From Caulobacteraceae bacterium (GTDB lineage Bacteria > Pseudomonadota > Alphaproteobacteria > Caulobacterales > Caulobacteraceae), in NCBI GenBank assembly GCA_004144935.1, contig SDZP01000171.1:1-7226 (forward strand): a stretch of 7,226 bases of DNA. The letters run 5' to 3'. The notes beneath the pieces were generated by a model. That model was not told where the DNA came from, ran no database searches, and saw nothing but the letters and a program-made list of their open reading frames with translations. Numbering within the stretch: position 1 is the stretch's first letter; each line of letters begins with the position of its first letter. The position numbers and the translations under genes are program-made. Below, piece by piece: positions 1 to 4,480 of the stretch.

Positions 1-8
1 GAGTACGA

Positions 9-131
9 CCGCTCATCCCGGCGAATGCCGGGACCCATTTCGTAAGGCGCCTCTGCCTGACGAGACTTCTGAATCTGCCTGCCGCGTCCGCGCTCTATGA
101 AATGGGTCCCGGCATTCGCCGGGATGAGCGG
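9..131. repeat. REPIN-like element: two REP-type hairpins in inverted orientation
   Basis: Positions 9-41 and 99-131 are perfect 33-bp inverted repeats of each other, separated by a 57-bp unique spacer. Each arm contains its own small palindrome: a 7-bp stem TCCCGGC/GCCGGGA with loop GAAT at 16-33, and the same stem with loop ATTC at 107-124. Two short hairpins facing each other over about 120 bp is the layout of REPIN/BIME elements, which are dispersed in many copies and mobilised in trans by RAYT (TnpA-REP) transposases. The element starts 23 bp beyond the hfsB stop codon, so its transcript could fold and act as an mRNA 3' stabiliser or a terminator, although there is no T-tract. The spacer also holds TCTGCCTG twice (52-59 and 74-81). 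The inverted repeat is seen directly. The REPIN identity and multi-copy status are inferred. Confidence 0.8.
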
Positions 132-154
132 AAGGATGGGAGGGGTCCAGCAAG

Positions 155-856
155 TCACGGCAAAATCCGCCGCAGGAACCCCGGCGGCTCCACCATGGCG
201 CGGTTGAAGAAGACCCCCGCCACCCGGCCCCCCGCCGTCGAGATCGCATCCCGCAGCTGGGCGGGAGCGCGGACGTCGGGCTGGTCGGCCGAGACCACCA
301 GCACCGTCTGGTCGATGAATGGGGCGACGGTCAGCGCCGCCTGGGAGCGGTCGGCGGCCGGGCTGTCGATGATGATCAGGTCGGCGTGCTTGCGCAGGCT
401 GTTCCAGTAGTCGGCGCCCGGCAGGATGTGGACGGTCTGGCGGCCCTTCAGCACCTCGCGGCGGAAGCGGGTGACCCACCAGCGGGCCTCGCCCACCTGA
501 TGGGCGGCGACGTAGCGGGCGTCCGGGATGGCCTGGCCCTCGGGCGTCTTCTGGGGCGGCTGGACGGTGACGAAGCTGGCGCCGTCCGGGCTGGCCGAGA
601 CCGGCTTGCTGAGAGCGCCGTAGTGGACCGGGTCGGCGGCGATGGCGGCATGCTGCGGCGAGCCCTGCAGGTCCAGGTCGATCAGCCAGACCGACTTGCC
701 GGCCCGGCGGGCGGCGAAGCGGGCGAACTCGCGGGCGACGGTGGAGGTCCCCTCTCCCTGGCGGGCGGCGGCGAACTGGATGACCCGCGCGCGGCCGGGG
801 GCGGGCGCGCCAAGCGACGCCCACAGCCCTCCCATTTCGCCGCTCAGGTCCACCAT
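155..856 (-). CDS. hfsB: HfsB-like protein: detached, degenerate BY-kinase domain for holdfast/exopolysaccharide export
   Basis: This 233-residue protein resembles the cytoplasmic P-loop domain of bacterial tyrosine kinases (Wzc C-terminus, CapB/CpsD), which regulates polymerisation and export of polysaccharide together with the membrane co-polymerase, here HfsA. The Walker A region at about residues 31-40 reads ARQGEGTSTV, so the invariant P-loop lysine is Thr37. The Walker A' segment LIDLDLQGS (58-66) has Gln where these kinases carry Arg. Walker B is DLIIIDSPA (159-167). There is no C-terminal tyrosine cluster; the protein ends GFLRRILP and its tyrosines are scattered. It is probably catalytically weak or inactive and works as a structural or regulatory partner. 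I chose the ATG at 856; an in-frame GTG at 871 would add five residues. It lies 53 bp after hfsA in the same orientation, so the two are almost certainly co-transcribed. Confidence 0.8.
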   Translation of the reverse strand: MVDLSGEMGGLWASLGAPAPGRARVIQFAAARQGEGTSTVAREFARFAARRAGKSVWLIDLDLQGSPQHAAIAADPVHYGALSKPVSASPDGASFVTVQPPQKTPEGQAIPDARYVAAHQVGEARWWVTRFRREVLKGRQTVHILPGADYWNSLRKHADLIIIDSPAADRSQAALTVAPFIDQTVLVVSADQPDVRAPAQLRDAISTAGGRVAGVFFNRAMVEPPGFLRRILP

Positions 857-909
857 TCGTCGAATCGCCACGCACGCACTGCGGTCTACAGCCTACCGTA
901 TCCGGTTGT

Positions 910-2412
910 TCAACGCGCCTTCAGCGGCGCCGCACCCAGGACGGGCAGATCAAGCGTGCGCGAGGCGGAAGCCGGCGTCGGCATCCCCGGCCGCAGGAAC
1001 ATCCGCAGCAGGCCGGCGCAGAGGGCCGAGAAGCCGGCGAACAGGAAGGCCAGGATCAGCACCGGCTTCTTCAGGCTGGCGCCCTTGGGCGGCGGGCTGG
1101 CGCGCTCGACGATGCGGATGTTGTCGTTGCTCTCGCCGGCCATCATGCGGGCGGCGTCGTCCTGCTGTTCCTTGACCGTGTAGTCGCGGACCGAGCTTTG
1201 CAGGATGTCGCGGTCGCGGGTGAGTTCGGTGAACTGCGGCTCGAGGGCGGCCAGCTGCTGCAGCTTGGTCGTGGCCTCGGCGTACTGGGCGGTGTTGGCG
1301 TCGCGGGCGCTGCGCAGGGAGGCGATCTCGGCGGCCAGCTGGATCTTCTCGGTCTGCAGGGTCTGGTAGACGGGGTTGACCCCCGTGCGGCGGGCGCCCG
1401 GCGCGGCGGTGCGGCCGGAAGCGACGGCGGCCTCCAGCTGGCGGATCTGGGCGTCGATGTTCTGCATCGTCTGGCTGTCGGGGGTGTAGCGGCTGCGCAG
1501 GTCCTCGCGCTGCACCTTCAGGCTGGCCAGCTTGTCGGTGTCGGCGGTGTTGGCGTCGCGATAGAGGCCGATCTCGGGGGCGACGCCGCCCAGCTGGCTC
1601 TCCAGGCTGGCGAGCCGTCCCTGGCGCTCCTGCAGGCTGGCGTCGAGGGAATAGCGCTGGCCCTCCAGCTGGCCGATCAGCTGGGTCATGCTGGCCTTGG
1701 TGGCGGCGAAGTCGCCCAGATTGTTGTTGGCCAGGAACTCCTGGTAGGCGGTGTCGGCCTCAGCCAACCGCTCCTCGAACAGCACCCGCTGGCGCTCCAG
1801 GGCCGGCGAGGCCGACTGCACCAGCACGGTGCGGCGGTAGACGAGGTACTCCTCGAGAAACACATTCAGCACCCGGGCGGCCATGACGGGGTCGGGATGC
1901 TCGAAGGTGATGCGCACCACCGGGTTCAGCGGTGTGGCGGCGACATTCATGTTCTCGCCCATGTCCTGCACGGCCTTGGCCATGATCAGCGGCTTCTCGG
2001 CGGCCGGGGCGGCGGCATAGTCGGCGCCCAGGGTCGGATAGACGACCGACAGGCCGACTTTGCGCAGGGTGCGCTCGCGCAGCTGGCTGGACAGCAGGAT
2101 CTCGGTTTCGGACGCCACCAGGCTGTCGGTGTCGGGCACGGCGCCGCGGGCGGCGTCGCCGGCCCGGGGCTCGTAGACATACTCCTGGCCCAGCTGGACC
2201 AGCACGCTGGAGCCGGCGGTGTAGGACTTCTTGAGGGTCAGGGCGAACCCGGCGCCGATCAGGAAGATGACCAGGAAGACGGCCAGCATCAGCCCCTTCT
2301 CGCGCCACAGCAGGGTGACGAAGTCGCTGGGCGCATAGCGCGGCCGTCCGGCCCAGTCGGCGCGGGCCGGCGGGTCGTGCGGTACACTGGTCCAGCTGCC
2401 GGCGTAGGCCAT
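910..2412 (-). CDS. hfsA: HfsA-like Wzz/GumC-type polysaccharide co-polymerase (inner membrane)
   Basis: This 500-residue protein has the topology of polysaccharide co-polymerases such as the Wzc N-terminal part, GumC and ExoP. A cytoplasmic N-terminus is followed by a first membrane span at about 39-60, a large periplasmic domain, and a second span at about 459-480. Residues about 205-420 are rich in Gln, Glu, Leu and Ala, with heptad-like spacing typical of the long coiled coils of this family. The Pro-rich segment before the second span (ASPPPKGASLKKP, 448-460) is the conserved Wzz proline motif. The chain ends LPVLGAAPLKAR, the linker that leads into the kinase domain in fused Wzc proteins. 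The kinase-like part is the next gene, hfsB. By homology it controls chain length and export of the holdfast polysaccharide and bridges to the outer-membrane HfsD. The ATG at 2412 follows AGAAG at good spacing; an upstream GTG at 2445 is less likely. Confidence 0.85.
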   Translation of the reverse strand: MAYAGSWTSVPHDPPARADWAGRPRYAPSDFVTLLWREKGLMLAVFLVIFLIGAGFALTLKKSYTAGSSVLVQLGQEYVYEPRAGDAARGAVPDTDSLVASETEILLSSQLRERTLRKVGLSVVYPTLGADYAAAPAAEKPLIMAKAVQDMGENMNVAATPLNPVVRITFEHPDPVMAARVLNVFLEEYLVYRRTVLVQSASPALERQRVLFEERLAEADTAYQEFLANNNLGDFAATKASMTQLIGQLEGQRYSLDASLQERQGRLASLESQLGGVAPEIGLYRDANTADTDKLASLKVQREDLRSRYTPDSQTMQNIDAQIRQLEAAVASGRTAAPGARRTGVNPVYQTLQTEKIQLAAEIASLRSARDANTAQYAEATTKLQQLAALEPQFTELTRDRDILQSSVRDYTVKEQQDDAARMMAGESNDNIRIVERASPPPKGASLKKPVLILAFLFAGFSALCAGLLRMFLRPGMPTPASASRTLDLPVLGAAPLKAR

Positions 2413-2499
2413 GCGATTCTTCTGACGCCCTCTCTTCGCAGCCACCCTGGCGCGGCCGCCATTAACGGTCCGTTACCCATTCTCCTTAACCTTTGGACC
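2413..2499. promoter_or_regulatory. Divergent hfsA/hfsD promoter region with CtrA-like box
   Basis: This 87-bp gap must hold the promoters of both divergent transcripts. Positions 2462-2476 read TTAA-N7-TTAC, one base from the CtrA consensus TTAA-N7-TTAA of Caulobacter and relatives. Inside it, 2463-2475 is a perfect palindrome, TAACGG-T-CCGTTA. A GATTC (GANTC, the target of the CcrM cell-cycle methylase) lies at 2415-2419 in the hfsA leader, and a further TTAACC lies at 2486-2491. No clear sigma-70 -35/-10 pair was recognised for either direction. The motifs are seen directly; control by CtrA, CcrM or GcrA is inferred from Caulobacter biology, where adhesin synthesis follows the cell cycle. 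Confidence 0.55.
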
Positions 2500-3264
2500 A
2501 TGTCCCGCGCGCGCACCCTTGTTGCTGCCTTCAGCATCCTCGCCCTCACCGCCGGGGCGCCGGCCGTGGCCCAGGCCTGGTGGCCGTTCGGCAGCAAGGA
2601 CAGGGACCGCGCCGCCCCCGCCCAGCGGGACCGGGCCTTCCCCGACATCGCCTATGCCGACTGGAGCGACGCCGAGCCCGCCTACCGGGTCTATCCCGGC
2701 GACGAGCTGGAGATCTTCATCGCCTCGGCGCCGGAACTGAACAAGACCGGCTTCATCCAGCCGGACGGGCGAATCGCCCTGCCCCTGGTCGGCCCGGTGA
2801 TGGTCGCCGACCGCACCCTGCCGGAGGTCGAGGCGGCCCTTGCCGGCGCCTATTCGCGCGAACTGCTGCGACCCCAGGTCACGGTGGCGGTGAAGACCGC
2901 CCAGCCGCTGAAGGTGTTTGTCTATGGCGAGGTCGAGAAGGCCGGCGTCTACGACATGCCCGGCGACATCAATTCCCTGCAGGCGGTGGCCATGGCCGGC
3001 GGCTTCAAGGTCAGCGCCAAGCGCAAGCAGGTGGTGGTGCTGCGGCGCACCGCCGACGGGCGCTTCATGCGGCGGACGGTGGATCTGTTGAAAGGCTCGA
3101 ACCAGGGCGGCGCCGATCTGGTGCCGCTGCGGCGCTTCGACCTGGTCTATGTGCCGCGCAGCGACGTGGCCGAGGCCAACCTGTTCCTGCAGCAGTACTT
3201 CCGGGACCTGATCCCGATCAGCTTCGGGTTCAGCTACGACCTGAACCCGCGCAGCAATCAGTAG
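2500..3264 (+). CDS. hfsD: HfsD-like outer-membrane polysaccharide export protein (Wza family)
   Basis: This 254-residue protein carries a Sec signal peptide (hydrophobic core about 7-22, likely cleavage after AVAQA at 26). A polysaccharide-export (PES) domain follows at about 60-125, with the hallmark segments YRVYPGDELEIF (62-73) and PDGRIALPLVGPV (88-100). A SLBB-type domain follows at about 137-190 (VYGEVEKAGVY, LQAVAMAGGF). By homology it forms the periplasmic and outer-membrane pore for the polysaccharide, docked on HfsA. There is no cysteine anywhere, so unlike Wza it cannot be a lipoprotein, and it is shorter than Wza (about 380 residues). The aromatic C-terminal stretch FLQQYFRDLIPISFGF may be its membrane-inserting segment. 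The ATG at 2500 is the only start that keeps the signal peptide intact. No good Shine-Dalgarno precedes it. The open frame upstream, to 1198, is the antisense shadow of hfsA. Confidence 0.88.
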   Translation: MSRARTLVAAFSILALTAGAPAVAQAWWPFGSKDRDRAAPAQRDRAFPDIAYADWSDAEPAYRVYPGDELEIFIASAPELNKTGFIQPDGRIALPLVGPVMVADRTLPEVEAALAGAYSRELLRPQVTVAVKTAQPLKVFVYGEVEKAGVYDMPGDINSLQAVAMAGGFKVSAKRKQVVVLRRTADGRFMRRTVDLLKGSNQGGADLVPLRRFDLVYVPRSDVAEANLFLQQYFRDLIPISFGFSYDLNPRSNQ

Positions 3265-3282
3265 ATTTTCAGGGTCAGGGAC

Positions 3283-3546
3283 CTACGCCCGGGCCAGCCA
3301 TTCGCGCGCCTGGCGCTGGGCTTCGGCGACCTCGTCGGAGGCCATCTCCTGGCTCAGTTCCTTGCGGTACAGCTTGGCTTCCATCGAGCCGCGCATGGCC
3401 GCCAGATTGAACAGCATGTGGGCCGAAACATAGTCGAGCGGCGCGCCGCCCTGGCCGGTGGAGTAGAGCATGCCCATGCGGAACAGCTCGTCGCCCGAGG
3501 TGTCCGGCCCCGGCAGGGGGAGCAGACCGTCCTGGCTCATCATCAT
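3283..3546 (-). CDS. Small Sel1-repeat protein
   Basis: This protein of about 87 residues consists mostly of one SEL1-type helical repeat. It has the pattern ELFRMGMLYSTGQG...DYVSAHMLFNLAAMRG followed by a closing helix ending AQRQAREWLARA. This is the usual end of Sel1-like (TPR-related) proteins, which act as protein-protein interaction scaffolds. No signal peptide or membrane span is visible, so it is probably cytoplasmic. Three consecutive ATG codons (3546, 3543, 3540) are possible starts, preceded by a weak GGGA. A TTG at 3633 would add 29 residues that do not look like part of the fold. It converges on hfsD, with only 18 bp between the stop codons and no terminator in between. No specific function can be assigned. 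The family call is fairly secure, the start is not. Confidence 0.7.
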   Translation of the reverse strand: MMMSQDGLLPLPGPDTSGDELFRMGMLYSTGQGGAPLDYVSAHMLFNLAAMRGSMEAKLYRKELSQEMASDEVAEAQRQAREWLARA

Positions 3547-3801
3547 GATGCCGTATCCCGTGTTTGGCGCCGTTCTGGCGGCCGGCTTGTGTTGATCACG
3601 GGTATGAGCAAAGAGCCGCGTCTCTGAATTCAAGGTTAACCGCGACCGCCGTTGCGACGTTTTGGGCCATTATTTCGGGAATAGTTTCAGGCTGTTAGGA
3701 TGCCGGTAAGACGCCGGTAGCGTTACGTTCACGCCCCTTTCGCCGGTGTGAACAGCGCGCCCCGCGGGTAAGGTTTTGGAGGGGCGCCGGGCGGCGCCGC
3801 T
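3547..3801. other. Intergenic stretch with short repeats, no gene
   Basis: No convincing coding frame lies here. It contains the AT-richest bases nearby (about 3656-3690), where the promoter of the minus-strand Sel1 gene probably lies, though no clear -35/-10 pair was recognised. Visible structures are GCCGGTA twice with 11-bp period (3702-3708, 3713-3719) and the inverted pair GTTCAC (3727-3732) and GTGAAC (3748-3753), whose centres are 21 bp apart. There is also a GC hairpin, GGCGCC-GGGC-GGCGCC (3783-3798), without a T-tract. The 11- and 21-bp periods match one and two helical turns, as expected of regulator-binding sites, but no regulator can be named. Confidence 0.5.
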
Positions 3802-3827
3802 GGAACCGCTTTCCTGACAAGTCCGTT
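3802..3827 (+). promoter_or_regulatory. EcfG/SigT general-stress promoter
   Basis: GGAAC at 3802-3806 and CGTT at 3824-3827 are separated by exactly 17 bases. This matches the alphaproteobacterial general-stress sigma factor consensus GGAAC-N16-17-CGTT (EcfG family, SigT in Caulobacter). Transcription would start near 3833-3836 and leave a leader of about 100 nt before the ATG at 3935. The motif is intergenic and points towards the RcnB-like gene, which supports it. Nothing in the window encodes EcfG, PhyR or NepR. That the gene responds to stress is inferred from the motif. Confidence 0.7.
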
Positions 3828-3843
3828 CAGGCTCGGTTCAGGC
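3825..3843 (+). repeat. GTTCAGGC direct repeat at the transcription start region
   Basis: GTTCAGGC occurs at 3825-3832 and 3836-3843, an 11-bp period (one helical turn). It overlaps the CGTT -10 element of the stress promoter. A partial third copy, TTCAGGC, is at 3686-3692. Direct repeats of this period are typical of response-regulator sites, so this may be an operator that tunes the promoter. No regulator is identified. Confidence 0.4.
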
Positions 3844-3862
3844 GATCCCGGTCACCGTGATC
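3844..3862. promoter_or_regulatory. 19-bp imperfect palindrome in the leader
   Basis: The sequence GATC-C-CGGT-C-ACCG-T-GATC is symmetric about 3853 except for one mismatched pair (3848/3858). It lies just after the predicted transcription start, so it could be a repressor site or a leader hairpin. No known operator was recognised. Confidence 0.35.
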
Positions 3863-3918
3863 GTCTGTCGAGGGTAAACCAGCGGTCCTCCCCTTCCGTG
3901 GGCCGCGCAGTCGACCAC

Positions 3919-3925
3919 AAGGAGG
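3919..3925 (+). promoter_or_regulatory. Strong ribosome binding site for the RcnB-like gene
   Basis: AAGGAGG is nearly the full anti-16S complement, 9 nt before the ATG at 3935, and it fixes that start. It lies between two copies of GTCGACC (3910-3916, 3928-3934). Because GTCGAC is self-complementary, the mRNA could form a 6-bp stem presenting the ribosome site in a 12-nt loop. Confidence 0.8.
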
Positions 3926-3934
3926 ACGTCGACC

Positions 3935-4423
3935 ATGAAACGTCTGATACTGGCTCTGACCGCCGCGGCCTGCGTCGCCGGTCCGATGGCGATGGCGGCC
4001 ACTGACGCCGCCGCCCAGAACCGCGACCGGTGGGAGCGGCGGGATGACCGTCGCGAACGGCGTGATGACCGCTGGGAGCGCCGCGACGACCGTCGCGACT
4101 ATCGCCGCGATCGACGCGAGGATCGCCGCGAGTCCCGCTGGGATCGCCAGCGCCATAACGGCTACTACTATCGCAACCGCTGGCACTACGGCCCGCCGCC
4201 GAGCGCCTACTACAACGACCCCTACTATCGTCCGGGCTACGCCGCCTGGCGCCGGGGCGCCTACCTGCCCAGCTACTACCGGTCGAACAGCTACCGGGTG
4301 TACGACTACGGCCGCTACCGCCTGCGCGCCCCGCCGCGCGGCTACTACTGGTACCGTTCGGGCAACGACTACCTGCTGGCCGCCATCGCGACCGGCCTCA
4401 TCTACGAGGTCATCACCCACTAG
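3935..4423 (+). CDS. Secreted RcnB-like protein with Arg/Asp heptad repeats
   Basis: This 162-residue protein starts with a clear Sec signal peptide (MKRLILALTAAACVAG, cleavage probably near residues 27-28). Residues 33-67 are five seven-residue repeats of the type WERRDDR, highly charged with Arg and Asp. A Tyr/Pro-rich section follows (GYYYRNRWHYGPPPSAYYN). The C-terminal part, about 115-160, with RYRLRAPPRGYYWYRSGNDYLLAAIATGLI, matches the RcnB-family domain. The family is named after the periplasmic Ni/Co homeostasis protein of E. coli, but most alphaproteobacterial members have no proven role. No His/Cys metal-site cluster is obvious here, so a metal function should not be assumed. It is monocistronic: its own stress-type promoter lies upstream and a strong terminator directly downstream. 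This arrangement suggests an envelope stress protein. Confidence 0.85.
   Translation: MKRLILALTAAACVAGPMAMAATDAAAQNRDRWERRDDRRERRDDRWERRDDRRDYRRDRREDRRESRWDRQRHNGYYYRNRWHYGPPPSAYYNDPYYRPGYAAWRRGAYLPSYYRSNSYRVYDYGRYRLRAPPRGYYWYRSGNDYLLAAIATGLIYEVITH
4031..4135 (+). repeat. 21-bp tandem coding repeat (five heptad units)
   Basis: Codons 33-67 of the RcnB-like gene form five 21-bp units encoding WERRDDR, RERRDDR, WERRDDR, RDYRRDR and REDRRES. Units 1 and 3 give identical peptides but differ at synonymous positions, and the units drift towards the 3' end. This indicates old duplications kept by protein-level selection rather than a fresh slippage event. Confidence 0.75.
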
Positions 4424-4443
4424 GTGAGGCAGATCTGAGGAAG

Positions 4444-4471
4444 CGCCCCGGAGGAAACTCCGGGGCGTTTT
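4444..4471 (+). terminator. Intrinsic terminator of the RcnB-like gene
   Basis: A perfect 10-bp GC-rich stem (CGCCCCGGAG, 4444-4453, with CTCCGGGGCG, 4458-4467) with a GAAA tetraloop is followed by TTTT at 4468-4471, 20 bp after the stop codon. It lies between the convergent RcnB-like and kdgK genes. On the minus strand the stem is followed only by CTTCCTC, so termination of kdgK here is possible but weaker. Confidence 0.85.
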
Positions 4472-4480
4472 CATGTGGGG

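Noticed and set aside
9..131. CRISPR or insertion-sequence end
   Set aside because: There are only two arms, in inverted not direct orientation, with no transposase and a spacer too short to code for one.
175..205. Second EcfG-like promoter (GGAAC ... CGGTT)
   Set aside because: The downstream element is CGGTT, not CGTT, and it lies inside the hfsB coding region with no gene behind it on that strand.
386..1183. 265-codon plus-strand frame opposite hfsB/hfsA
   Set aside because: It spans the junction of two real minus-strand genes and has a Gly/Ala/Arg-rich composition with no domain or ribosome site.
1198..2499. Long plus-strand open frame in front of hfsD
   Set aside because: It is antisense to hfsA, has a low-complexity Gly/Leu/Gln/Val composition with no recognisable domain, and would bury the hfsD signal peptide inside the protein. 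It is a GC-driven shadow frame.
3634..3641. GGTTAACC palindrome as a CtrA site
   Set aside because: It has only one TTAA half and no second half at seven-base spacing.
3827..4474. 215-codon minus-strand frame opposite the RcnB-like gene
   Set aside because: The composition is Val/Ala-rich, mirroring the Arg/Asp/Tyr codons of the real gene. The plus-strand gene has a signal peptide, a strong ribosome site and a promoter.
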